Origin: Nitrososphaera sp.
GTDB lineage: Archaea > Thermoproteota > Nitrososphaeria > Nitrososphaerales > Nitrososphaeraceae
Reading direction: 5' to 3'
Assembly (NCBI RefSeq): GCF_013388945.1
Contig: NZ_JACAEH010000027.1
Location: 1-35,337, forward strand
Length of the DNA: 35,337 nt
Positions 1 to 6,998 of the stretch are shown piece after piece; position 1 is the first letter of the stretch; each line of letters opens with the position of its first letter. The notes beneath the pieces were generated by a model, which had not been told where the DNA came from, ran no database searches, and saw only the letters and a program-made list of their open reading frames with translations. The translations under genes were made by a program, and so were the position numbers.

Positions 1-79
1 AGACTATCCTGCACGGCTCGCCGTCGATGATGATGTACGAACCGATCTTCAGTTGGCCAAGTTCCATCGGCTTGCTCAA
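1..79 (-). CDS. Translation factor eIF5A/aIF5A, N-terminal fragment
   Basis: Only the first 26 codons are inside the window; the gene continues off the left edge. The reverse-strand reading gives MSKPMELGQLKIGSYIIID followed by GEPCRIV, which is the start of the archaeal/eukaryotic eIF5A SH3-like domain. The family binds the ribosome and relieves stalling at difficult peptide bonds, and its hypusination loop would lie just outside the window. The start is taken as TTG at 79 because the family commonly begins MSKP; an in-frame ATG at 67 is the alternative. Identity rests on a short stretch, but the pattern is characteristic. Confidence 0.75.
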   Translation of the reverse strand, partial: MSKPMELGQLKIGSYIIIDGEPCRIV

Positions 80-122
80 TATAATTCAGGGTTGTGAAAA
101 AAGGCAGCATATTTAATATTTG

Positions 123-305
123 CTAAATTCTGTCAAGCGCGGCGTCGATGAAGTCGTCTGTTATCATGGACGGCATGGCAAGCTCTGGCGGGTAAGACAG
201 CTTTTTGCGGATCTTGTTGTAGAGGGCTGTCTTTTTATCCATGTCCCTTTCTTCCCGGCATGCCCAGACCAGATCCTGGATGTTTGCCCGGTGTCGCATG
301 GGCAA
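123..305 (-). CDS. Small hypothetical protein (60 aa)
   Basis: This is a 60-residue reading frame lying between eIF5A and the unknown 200-aa gene, in the same direction as both. The first available codon is TTG (305) with an ATG two codons later (299); an in-frame stop lies seven codons upstream of the TTG. The product is charged and helix-prone, with a basic central part (KIRKKL) and an acidic end (DDFIDAALDRI). I recognise no domain. It is kept because it fills the gap between two same-strand genes and has a protein-like composition, but it could be spurious. Confidence 0.4.
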   Translation of the reverse strand: MPMRHRANIQDLVWACREERDMDKKTALYNKIRKKLSYPPELAMPSMITDDFIDAALDRI

Positions 306-351
306 TATGCGCGTCCATCGCTTTTAGGTCTTCTGCAAATAGTTTACGTAC

Positions 352-954
352 TTATTTCAGCTTGTCAAGGATTGAAAAACTTACAAGGTTGTTGAGCATT
401 ATGCCCTTCCTTGCCACGTCGCGCCTCGTGCGCTCGCAGTATTTCTGGTCGGTCTGGTGAGTCTCTGACCCCTCCACCTCCAGAATGACGAGGTTCTTTG
501 CATAGGGGAACGTAAAGCGCGGCTGCTCCTGCGCCAGAAGCTGCATCTCTGCAAGGCTTGCCTTCTTGACCCTGTCCCTTCTGGCAATCACATTTGCGAC
601 GTCGCTTATCGCCGGGTCGCCGTTTGAGTATTTCGTGAAATAAAGCGAGATGTAGTTCAGCCTGTCGCCGACGCGCTCAAAGAGCGGGCTGTTCATCGCA
701 AACATGAACGCAAGCCTGTCGAGGTCGTGGCTGTTGATGTCAGAGAAGACGCCCTTGACATCTTTGAACGACGCCACCATGTAGTTGTTGGCCTTGTTCG
801 GAAAGTACGGCACGCTCTCTTCGGAAAACGTGGCCGTGGCAAAGTAAATGTCGACGATGTTGTCGTCTTTCTTCCAGGCTTCCAGAAGCGATGCGGTCTG
901 CTTGCCGTGCGGGGTGCAAACGTATCCGCTAATCTCGTCCGCCTTTCCCGCCAA
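352..954 (-). CDS. Conserved-looking hypothetical protein (200 aa)
   Basis: The 200-residue soluble protein has no signal peptide or membrane segment. The only start that fits is TTG at 954: an in-frame stop lies eight codons upstream, and a TATA-like box (GAGTATAAATAA on the reverse strand, centred near 982) sits about 28 nt before it, as expected for a leaderless archaeal transcript. The C-terminal half is basic (RRDRVKKASLAEMQ, CERTRRDVARKG), the N-terminal half mixed alpha/beta. I do not recognise the family. It lies downstream of and parallel to corA, separated by about 117 nt of AT-rich sequence. Confidence 0.7.
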   Translation of the reverse strand: MAGKADEISGYVCTPHGKQTASLLEAWKKDDNIVDIYFATATFSEESVPYFPNKANNYMVASFKDVKGVFSDINSHDLDRLAFMFAMNSPLFERVGDRLNYISLYFTKYSNGDPAISDVANVIARRDRVKKASLAEMQLLAQEQPRFTFPYAKNLVILEVEGSETHQTDQKYCERTRRDVARKGIMLNNLVSFSILDKLK

Positions 955-1071
955 CCCTTTCTTTGTGTTATGCTGCTATTATTTATACTCTTTGGCTTTT
1001 CTCAAGGAAATTTCCAATATCGGGTCTATAGATGATAAAATTACATTTTTGGCGAAAGATTAGAAAAATAA

Positions 1072-2034
1072 TTATCTGGGCCTCTCCAGCCAGCCCAGGC
1101 GGTAGAACCACACGAACATGAGGGCCGCCGGCACGAGCGATATGAGCAGGACAAAGATGAACGTGGTGTAGGGCCCAAGCTGCGTCCAGGGGCCGGTCTG
1201 GATGCCGCCTGGGATGTTGACGTTCATGCCGTAAAACGCCCCTATTACAGTCGCAGGTATCGAAAGCGTGAATATTATGGTCAGGACTGCGAGGATCTTG
1301 TTGGTCTTTTCAGAACTGAGCACGAAATCGGTGTCTTTGTAGATTTCCACGGTCTCCTTTGCCTCCTCCAAAGTCTCGGCGACCTTCTCGACGTGGTCCT
1401 GCACGTCCTTAAAGTATGCAGACAGGTCCTCCTTTGAGAAGCGCTGGACGTCCTTTGTCAGATCTATCACCGTGCGCTTTAGGTGCAGCACTATCCGCCT
1501 GAGGGTCGTTATCTCGCGGCGCAAGAGCGCCAGCTGCCTTGATGCCGAGAAGCGCTCGTCAAAGACGAGGTCTTCGATGTCCTCGATGTTGCCCACCACC
1601 TTCATGAGGAGGTGCAGCATGTCGTCTACAAGCGTGTCTATTATCTTGTGGAGTAGATAGCCCGACGACTTGCCCATTATGGTCTGCCTCAGGCCGTCGT
1701 CCTTGACGCAGATGTTGAACAGCTCCTCTATGGGTTTCAGTTCGCCCTGGTGCACGGTCACGAGGTAGTCTGCCCCCATGAATATGGAGAGCTGCGAGAA
1801 TACAAACCCCCGCTCCTTGTCCGGCGTGGGAAAGTGCATGATGACAAAGACGTGGTCCTCGTAGCGGTCTATCTTTGGAAGCTGGATCTTTGAGAGCGAG
1901 TCCTCAAAGTTGAGCTTGTTAAACGACGGGTGCTTTTTGCCAAGCTCCACCAGGTCCGCGTAGGCCGGCTTTTGCATGTCCGTCCACGTAAGGCCGTTGT
2001 TGGTAACCGATTCTTGCCTCTTTTGAGCTTCCAT
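1072..2034 (-). CDS. corA: CorA-family Mg2+/divalent cation channel
   Basis: The 320-aa protein has the CorA plan: a cytoplasmic N-terminal alpha/beta domain, a long helical stalk in the middle (for example LALLRREITTLRRIVLHL and KVAETLEEAKETVEIYKD), then two C-terminal membrane helices. The first of these ends in the pore signature YGMN (YGMNVNIPGG). CorA pentamers take up Mg2+, sometimes Co2+ or Ni2+, across the cell membrane. The start ATG at 2034 has a GGAGGT-type ribosome binding site 11 nt upstream. That suggests translation as the second gene after the glycosyltransferase, whose stop is 78 nt upstream. Length is normal for the family. Confidence 0.92.
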   Translation of the reverse strand: MEAQKRQESVTNNGLTWTDMQKPAYADLVELGKKHPSFNKLNFEDSLSKIQLPKIDRYEDHVFVIMHFPTPDKERGFVFSQLSIFMGADYLVTVHQGELKPIEELFNICVKDDGLRQTIMGKSSGYLLHKIIDTLVDDMLHLLMKVVGNIEDIEDLVFDERFSASRQLALLRREITTLRRIVLHLKRTVIDLTKDVQRFSKEDLSAYFKDVQDHVEKVAETLEEAKETVEIYKDTDFVLSSEKTNKILAVLTIIFTLSIPATVIGAFYGMNVNIPGGIQTGPWTQLGPYTTFIFVLLISLVPAALMFVWFYRLGWLERPR

Positions 2035-2112
2035 TTTCCGGGCCTACCTCCTGTGCACCTGCCAGTTGGCTTGTTACAGTTTGCGGTGTCATAAAAAGGT
2101 GTGCGACGTAGA

Positions 2113-3009
2113 TCACATCATGCCAAGCGACTTGGAGCTGGCAGCCGTGTGCCAGAGGGCCGAGTTTGTGCCCGCAAGCCTCGACCTGTAGTACGGGAGT
2201 GGGGAATACCCTATGGCGACTGAAGCCGCGCCTATCGGGTCCAAAAGAACCGTCCTTGCAGTCTGGGCGATTGCGACGTGCAGCGGCAGGCCGACCCCGA
2301 GCCTCTCGACGTGCTCTTTGACCTGCCGGTGGCCGTTTACAGCCCGGAGCACCTGCGAGGCCAGGTCCTGCATGCTCTCTGCAGGCCTGAAATACACGAC
2401 GGCGTCGTCGTTGTATGCCACGTCAAGCCCCATCTCCATCACGGCGCACTGGAGGTACAGGTCTATCGCTATCATGTCGTGCGGGATTGTTATCCGCCTG
2501 GCTGCCGCAGAGTCGATGGCAAGTCCCCTGCCCATGACCGTGTACTGTGACAGGCGCGCCTTTCTCACGACCCTGAGCCAGTTTGAGATAAACGCCGACG
2601 CCCTGCCGGCTACGCCCCGCGTTCGCACCGGCTGCGAGTTTGAGGCACACAATGCAACATTACCGGATACGCCTGCCGCAAGCCTGGCGGTGCAGCCTTT
2701 TTCCGGCAGCGTGTCCGCGTCGTAAAGCACTATGGTGTCGCCGGATGCACGCTGGAATATCTCGTTCCACGCAGCGGCAGCTCCCCGCCTCTTGGCGTGA
2801 TGGAAATGGACGACAGGGATGGGCGACTTTTTTGCAAACTGCTCGATCAGAAACGGGGTCCCGTCCGACGAGTCGTCTGATACTATGATCTCGCTGACAA
2901 GGCTTCCGGCGCTACCCTCTATCGACCTTAGCAAATGGAGGATGTTGTGTTCCTCGTTGTATGCCGGGATGCCGACTGTCACTCGCACTGCCGTTCTTTT
3001 CGCGGGCAT
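2113..3009 (-). CDS. Family 2 glycosyltransferase
   Basis: The 298-aa protein opens with the GT-A fold signature of family 2: VTVGIPAYNEEHNI, then IIVSDDSSDGT, RRGAAAAWNEI and the metal/sugar-nucleotide motif DAD in IVLYDADTLPEKG. GT2 enzymes transfer a sugar from a nucleotide sugar to a lipid, glycan or protein acceptor. There is no clear C-terminal transmembrane pair, so it looks soluble or peripheral. The acceptor cannot be read from sequence. It starts at ATG 3009, only 28 nt from the divergent hemB start, so the two promoters overlap each other's coding sequence. It is followed by corA on the same strand. Confidence 0.85.
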   Translation of the reverse strand: MPAKRTAVRVTVGIPAYNEEHNILHLLRSIEGSAGSLVSEIIVSDDSSDGTPFLIEQFAKKSPIPVVHFHHAKRRGAAAAWNEIFQRASGDTIVLYDADTLPEKGCTARLAAGVSGNVALCASNSQPVRTRGVAGRASAFISNWLRVVRKARLSQYTVMGRGLAIDSAAARRITIPHDMIAIDLYLQCAVMEMGLDVAYNDDAVVYFRPAESMQDLASQVLRAVNGHRQVKEHVERLGVGLPLHVAIAQTARTVLLDPIGAASVAIGYSPLPYYRSRLAGTNSALWHTAASSKSLGMM

Positions 3010-3037
3010 GTTTTATCAAGTTTAGGGGAAAACAGAT

Positions 3038-4015
3038 TTGACAAGGTATTCATACCGCGCTACCCCTAGCATTTTTGTGCAGGCGGTCCTTGCGCAGTAC
3101 CACGACGCCCTGTCGGCCGCGGGCCTTCTAAAGGAGCACCTCATCTGCCCCCTCTTTGTGTCAGAGAGGCCGCAGAGCACTACAAGTGCGATGCCGGGCG
3201 TGCCCCTCACGCCTGCCGGCGAGGCGGTCAGCCGGGTGCAAGAGATAGCAGGCGCGGGCATACCATCGGTGATAGTTTTTGGCATACCGAAAAGCCGCGA
3301 CGCAAAAGGCTCTGGCGCGTTTGGCAAAGACGGCCTTGTCCAGCGCGCGGCAAGGGAGATAAAATCGGCGTTTGGCAGGTCAGTCAGCGTCGTTACAGAC
3401 GTGTGTCTGTGCCAGTACAACCTGTCCGGGCACTGCGGCCTGCTCTTGGGCAACAGAGTCGACAACGACACAACTTGCAGGGCACTTGCAGAGATAGCAG
3501 TCAGCCACGCTGAAGCCGGCGCCGATGTCGTCGCGCCGTCGGCCATGATGGACGGCCAGGTGCTGGCGATAAGAAAAGCGCTTGACGCCGGCGGGCTGGC
3601 GACGCGCATACTCTCCTATTCTGCCAAGCACGCCTCGTCGCTCTACACGCCGTTCCGCTCGGCTGCCTTTCAAAAAGCCGGCGCAATTGACAAGTCGGCG
3701 TACCAGGTCGGGTACGCAAACCCAAGGCAGGCCATGAGGGAGATAGAGCGGGACATAACGGAGGGCGCGGACATGGTGATGGTCAAGCCCGCGCTTGCCT
3801 ACCTCGACCTTGTGAAAAGGGCAAAAGAGGCTTTCAGGACTCCTGTCGCCGTGCAGAACGTGTCAGGCGAGTACGCCATGATAAAGGCGGCTGCTGGGCG
3901 CGGCCTGATAGACGAGGAAGAGTGGAAGGTCATGTCGATGGTCGCAATGCGCAGGGCAGGCGCGGACAGGATAATCTCTTATTTTGCGCTTGATATAGCT
4001 AGATATCTTGCGTAA
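3038..4015 (+). CDS. hemB: Delta-aminolevulinic acid dehydratase (porphobilinogen synthase)
   Basis: HemB condenses two 5-aminolevulinate molecules to porphobilinogen in tetrapyrrole (haem/sirohaem/cobamide) synthesis. The 325-aa protein has the paired active-site lysines Lys197 (ILSYSAKHASS) and Lys250 (MVMVKPALAYLD). It also has the cysteine-rich zinc site Cys123, Cys125 and Cys133 (DVCLCQYNLSGHC), so it is the Zn-dependent type. The start is TTG at 3038; there is no better in-frame start, and a TATA-like TTTTATC lies about 26 nt upstream. It is transcribed divergently from the glycosyltransferase. Confidence 0.95.
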   Translation: MTRYSYRATPSIFVQAVLAQYHDALSAAGLLKEHLICPLFVSERPQSTTSAMPGVPLTPAGEAVSRVQEIAGAGIPSVIVFGIPKSRDAKGSGAFGKDGLVQRAAREIKSAFGRSVSVVTDVCLCQYNLSGHCGLLLGNRVDNDTTCRALAEIAVSHAEAGADVVAPSAMMDGQVLAIRKALDAGGLATRILSYSAKHASSLYTPFRSAAFQKAGAIDKSAYQVGYANPRQAMREIERDITEGADMVMVKPALAYLDLVKRAKEAFRTPVAVQNVSGEYAMIKAAAGRGLIDEEEWKVMSMVAMRRAGADRIISYFALDIARYLA

Positions 4016-4087
4016 GATTATATATCATGCAAGCAGTGAACGGAACTGTCCCGCTGTAGCTCAGCCTGGTAGAGCTTTCGGCTGTAG

Positions 4088-4144
4088 ATGTCGGCAAGTT
4101 TGCTGACCGCGTGCAACAGCCTATCGGGCGCACAGGTAGCAGTA
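4088..4144 (+). other. tRNA-Tyr intron 1, canonical position 37/38
   Basis: This 57-nt archaeal intron lies in the anticodon loop. It forms a classical bulge-helix-bulge: CTGT (32-35) pairs with GCAG (4139-4142), flanked by the bulges AG|A and TA|A, with the anticodon stem outside and a TGTC/GGTA helix inside. It is expected to be removed by the archaeal splicing endonuclease EndA. Confidence 0.88.
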
Positions 4145-4165
4145 ACCGAAGAGTCGCAGGCTCAA

Positions 4166-4196
4166 ACAAGACAGGGGAGATCCTGTTTTGGGGCAA
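4166..4196 (+). other. tRNA-Tyr intron 2, in the T loop
   Basis: This 31-nt insertion in the T loop contains a 9-bp hairpin CAAGACAGG (4167-4175)/CCTGTTTTG (4182-4190). A central helix GCTC (4160-4163)/GGGC (4191-4194) with AAA bulges on both sides resembles a relaxed bulge-helix-bulge. Because CAAA is repeated at both borders, the exact cut can slide by a few nt (55/56 to 59/60) without changing the spliced product. Confidence 0.8.
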
Positions 4197-4252
4197 ATCC
4201 TGCCGGCGGGATACATCTATTCCTTATTAGTGCGCTGTGCGCAGATGCTCTC

Positions 4253-5641
4253 ATGCAAATTGATACTGTCAACCCCGCCACCGGGAAGGTCATCGCGTCA
4301 TACGAAGCAGAGAGCAGCGAGGACGTCGGCAGGAAGGTCAGGCTTGGGCGCGAGGCCTATGCAGAGTGGAAGAAGGTCGACCTTGGCGAGCGCGCCGAGC
4401 TGATGCGCAGGCTTGGAAGGGTGATGCGCAAAAACCGCGAAGATTACGCCAGGACTGTCACGGAGGAGATGGGCAAGCCGGTGCGCCAGTCGCTTGCAGA
4501 GATTGAAAAGTGCGCGTGGGTGTGCGACTATTACGCCGAGCACGCAGAGGTGTTTTTGCGCGACCAGATAGTCCCTACAGAGTTCCGCAAGAGCTTTGTG
4601 TCTTTTGAGCCGCTTGGAGTGATAGCGTCGATAATGCCGTGGAACTTTCCGTTCTGGCAGGTGATGAGGTTTGCAGTCCCGGCGCTCACGGCCGGCAACG
4701 TCGGCATTTTGAAACATTCAAGCGTCTGCCTTGGCAGCTCGCTAAAGATAGAGCAGGCGTTCCACGACGCGGGCTTTCCTGAAAACGTATTCCAGATAGT
4801 GATAGGCGACTACCGCGTCGGAGAGGCTCTGGTACAGGCAGACATTGACGCCGTTTCAGTCACTGGCAGCCTGAACACCGGAAGGCGCGTGGCCGAGCTT
4901 GCGTCTGCGGGCATGAAAAAGTTCGTGCTCGAGCTTGGCGGGAGCGACCCGTTTGTAGTGCTTGAAGACGCTGACCTGAACCAGACGGCGCACATGGCGA
5001 CGCAGTCGCGCCTTTTGAACACGGGCCAGTCGTGCATCGCGGCAAAGCGCTTTATCGTGGTGAGGAGTGTCGCAGAGAAATTCACAAAGCTGTTCGTGGA
5101 AAACACCGAGGCGGAGGTGGTCGGCGACCCGCTTGACCCCAAGACTACAGTGGGCCCACTTGTCAGGGACAGCCAGCGCCAGGCCCTGGCAAAGCAGGTG
5201 GAAGACGCAAGGGCAAAGGGCGGCAAGGTGCTGATAGGAGGCAACCCCGTCAAGCGCGACGGCTTTTTCTACGAGCCCACAATCGTGTCAAACGTGGGCC
5301 ACGAAATGGACTTGGTGAGGGAAGAGGTGTTCGGGCCCGCGGCCCCTATTATAGTCGTCGAGAACGAGGAGCAGGCGGTGCGCGAGGCAAACAATTCCGA
5401 GTTCGGCCTTGGCGCCAGCATCTGGACAAACAACATCGAGCGCGGGATAAAGATTGCAAGGCAGATAGAGTCCGGCCTGGTATCTGTAAACGAGATGGTC
5501 AGGTCCGACCCGCGCCTCCCGTTTGGCGGCGTCAAAAAGTCCGGCATCGGCCGCGAGCTGTCAGAGTTTGGAATCCGCGAGTTTGTCAACATCAAGTCAG
5601 TCGTCGTCAAGGACATACAGAGCAGGCTGCTTGTCGAGTAG
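4253..5641 (+). CDS. NAD(P)-dependent aldehyde dehydrogenase, succinate-semialdehyde type
   Basis: The 462-aa protein has the full aldehyde dehydrogenase plan: PWNFPFWQV in the cofactor fold, Glu227 in LELGGSDP, catalytic Cys261 in NTGQSCIAAKRF, and the EEVFGP and PFGGVKKSGIGRE motifs. The overall pattern matches the short succinate-semialdehyde dehydrogenase subfamily, which oxidises succinic semialdehyde to succinate; the substrate is inferred from family resemblance only. The start is ATG 4253 (MQIDTVNPATGK). The frame is open further upstream, but that part is the tRNA-Tyr gene and its introns. The gene follows the tRNA by 41 nt. Confidence 0.88.
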   Translation: MQIDTVNPATGKVIASYEAESSEDVGRKVRLGREAYAEWKKVDLGERAELMRRLGRVMRKNREDYARTVTEEMGKPVRQSLAEIEKCAWVCDYYAEHAEVFLRDQIVPTEFRKSFVSFEPLGVIASIMPWNFPFWQVMRFAVPALTAGNVGILKHSSVCLGSSLKIEQAFHDAGFPENVFQIVIGDYRVGEALVQADIDAVSVTGSLNTGRRVAELASAGMKKFVLELGGSDPFVVLEDADLNQTAHMATQSRLLNTGQSCIAAKRFIVVRSVAEKFTKLFVENTEAEVVGDPLDPKTTVGPLVRDSQRQALAKQVEDARAKGGKVLIGGNPVKRDGFFYEPTIVSNVGHEMDLVREEVFGPAAPIIVVENEEQAVREANNSEFGLGASIWTNNIERGIKIARQIESGLVSVNEMVRSDPRLPFGGVKKSGIGRELSEFGIREFVNIKSVVVKDIQSRLLVE

Positions 5642-5694
5642 CGACTTGGTGTAGAGTCTTAGAAAATGACACGTGCACTGAAGCTGTAACCAGA

Positions 5695-6183
5695 CTAGAG
5701 GTGGTGAGATTCTAACACACTCTTGGTGTCCTCACACGCCCTCTGGATGCACCACCTTGCATATCTGCGGGCAAGGAGCGTTCCGATTATCCAGCCCCAC
5801 GGCGTTTTTGGAAGCGAATAATCAATCTCAAACAAAACCCGAGTTCCCCTTTCGGTTGGAGTCAGTAGTAGGTGCATGATATAGTCAGACATCACTATCA
5901 TCTTTGGCTTTCCGATCGTCTGCCAGGTCTTTTCCTTGTTTTCTATCCATTTGGTGACGGTTTCTTGGATGTCAATAACCATGCCCATGACGCTGCCTTT
6001 CCACCTGTATGCGGCGCCTATGCCTTTTCTGTCATCAATCACTTCCAGCTCAAGACGGCTGCCCATCATCGGCATAGAGCTCTCTGCGCTCATGTGCCAG
6101 CCTACGTTGTTGATGTCATCCATGTGAGCAAATACCTTCTCTGCAGGAGCCAGAATCACCACCTCGTATTTCTCTCTGGCCAT
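5695..6183 (-). CDS. SRPBCC-family protein (polyketide cyclase/START-like)
   Basis: The 162-aa protein begins EVVILAPAEKVFAHMDDINNVGWHM, the typical first strand and helix of SRPBCC ligand-binding folds, and ends in a long amphipathic helix. The family binds hydrophobic ligands; no catalytic role can be assigned. The start is ATG 6183 because a strong GGAGGT lies 6 nt upstream. A GTG at 6225 is also in frame and would overlap the stop of the Met-rich gene as GTGA, so translational coupling is possible from either start. It is the second gene of the Met-rich protein operon and marks the left edge of the metal-related block. Confidence 0.8.
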   Translation of the reverse strand: MAREKYEVVILAPAEKVFAHMDDINNVGWHMSAESSMPMMGSRLELEVIDDRKGIGAAYRWKGSVMGMVIDIQETVTKWIENKEKTWQTIGKPKMIVMSDYIMHLLLTPTERGTRVLFEIDYSLPKTPWGWIIGTLLARRYARWCIQRACEDTKSVLESHHL

Positions 6184-6221
6184 GCGTTTACCTCCAGCAT
6201 AGAGAAGAGTGTTTGCTGCTT

Positions 6222-6818
6222 TCACTGCATGGTACCCATGCCGCTGCTTCCTTCCATGGCTTTCTGGAATTCTTCCATGAACTCTTGATTCTCAAGCATG
6301 TGGCCTATCATCTGCGTCCTTATCGCAGGATCGTCCATCATGCGCATTAGCATGTCCTGCGTAAAGTCGTGGTTTTCATTCATGTACTGGATCATCTGCG
6401 CTCTAAATTCCTCGGTTCCCATCATGCCCTGCATGAATCCCTGATTTTGCATCATCATGGTCATCATCTGGCCGGAGACCTCGGGGTCTGCCATCATCCC
6501 GGACATCGTGTTCTGCATAAACTGCGAGTTTGTCCTCATGTTCTCGATCATCTGCGCACGGAATTCAGGATCGTCCATCATTTGCTGCATGAACTGCTGG
6601 TTCTGCATCATTGACATCATCATCTGCTGCCTGCCTGTCTGGTCGTTCATCATCTGCTGGTTCCACTGGTTCATCATCTGGGGGTTCTGGATCATCTGGC
6701 TGAACATCTGGTTTGTCGTCATCTGCGCGCTGGTGCTGAGAAAAATGCCGTAGCCTATGCCTATACCTGCGGCAAATACTCCTACTGCAATTCCAATCCA
6801 AACGTACTGGCTTGCCAT
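6222..6818 (-). CDS. Methionine-repeat, membrane-anchored putative copper-binding protein
   Basis: The 198-aa protein starts at ATG 6818 (MASQYVWIG). It has one N-terminal membrane helix (about residues 6-27) followed by an outer domain extremely rich in Met, Gln and Asn. That domain is built of about five degenerate repeats of 24-28 residues, each opening with MM and acidic residues and carrying the spaced core FRAQMI..M..N..FMQ. Methionine-rich extracytoplasmic domains commonly bind Cu(I), and it is divergent from copA, so a copper sponge or chaperone role is a reasonable inference. A TATA-like TCATAAATGATA about 29 nt upstream and a copy of the shared operator beyond it support this start. 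Confidence 0.85.
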   Translation of the reverse strand: MASQYVWIGIAVGVFAAGIGIGYGIFLSTSAQMTTNQMFSQMIQNPQMMNQWNQQMMNDQTGRQQMMMSMMQNQQFMQQMMDDPEFRAQMIENMRTNSQFMQNTMSGMMADPEVSGQMMTMMMQNQGFMQGMMGTEEFRAQMIQYMNENHDFTQDMLMRMMDDPAIRTQMIGHMLENQEFMEEFQKAMEGSSGMGTMQ

Positions 6819-6865
6819 ATAATGGCAGGGTACGCCGGCTATCATTTATGACGTTAGAGTACTTT

Positions 6866-6896
6866 GTAATGCACTGCAGTGGTACAATCCGCTAAA
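6866..6896 (-). promoter_or_regulatory. Shared operator, copy 1 (Met-rich gene promoter)
   Basis: Reading toward the Met-rich gene, element I is TTTAGCGGATTGTACC (6896-6881), the reverse of GGTACA-N5-CTAAA. It is followed directly by element II, GCAGTGCATTAC (6877-6866), then a TATA-like box at about 6841-6853 and the ATG at 6818. The arrangement is nearly the same as at 22827-22857. Confidence 0.75.
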
Positions 6897-6913
6897 AACA
6901 TGGTCCGCTTACC

Positions 6914-6950
6914 GGTACAGTTCTCTAAATGCACTGTGCACTGCATTGCA
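6914..6950 (+). promoter_or_regulatory. Shared operator, copy 2 (copA promoter)
   Basis: Element I is GGTACAGTTCTCTAAA (6914-6929), element II is GCACTGCATTGCA (6938-6950), then a TATA-like TCATATACTT (6966-6975) and the copA ATG at 6999. Element order and spacing to TATA match copy 3 at 10151 within about 2 nt. Confidence 0.75.
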
Positions 6951-6998
6951 TTGAATTCCCCTTAATCATATACTTGAAATGAGAAACTGACTATCGCC

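Larger units (their letters stand above)
4050..4211 (+). tRNA. tRNA-Tyr (GTA) with two introns
   Basis: The acceptor strands CCCGCTG (4050-4056) and CGGCGGG (4204-4210) pair fully, with A73 at 4211 and no encoded CCA. The D stem is GCTC/GAGC, the anticodon stem TTCGG (4077-4081)/CCGAA (4146-4150), and the T stem GCAGG (4156-4160)/CCTGC (4199-4203). The anticodon GTA is at 4084-4086. C1-G72 is the archaeal tyrosine identity pair. Removing 57 nt after position 37 and 31 nt from the T loop leaves a normal 74-nt tRNA. The T loop would read CTCAAAT, so position 54 is C instead of the nearly universal T. Confidence 0.92.

Noticed and set aside
2446-2461. GGTACA near GGTCTATC as another operator copy
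   Set aside because: It lies inside the glycosyltransferase coding region and lacks the CTAAA half. Other GGTACA strings at about 4830, 32500 and 34713 are also coding and lack it.
4088-4252. Upstream in-frame extension of the aldehyde dehydrogenase
   Set aside because: It runs through the tRNA-Tyr introns and 3' half; the family start matches the ATG at 4253.
5872-6288. 138-aa forward reading frame
   Set aside because: It is antisense across the SRPBCC gene and the Met-rich gene end, with atypical composition.
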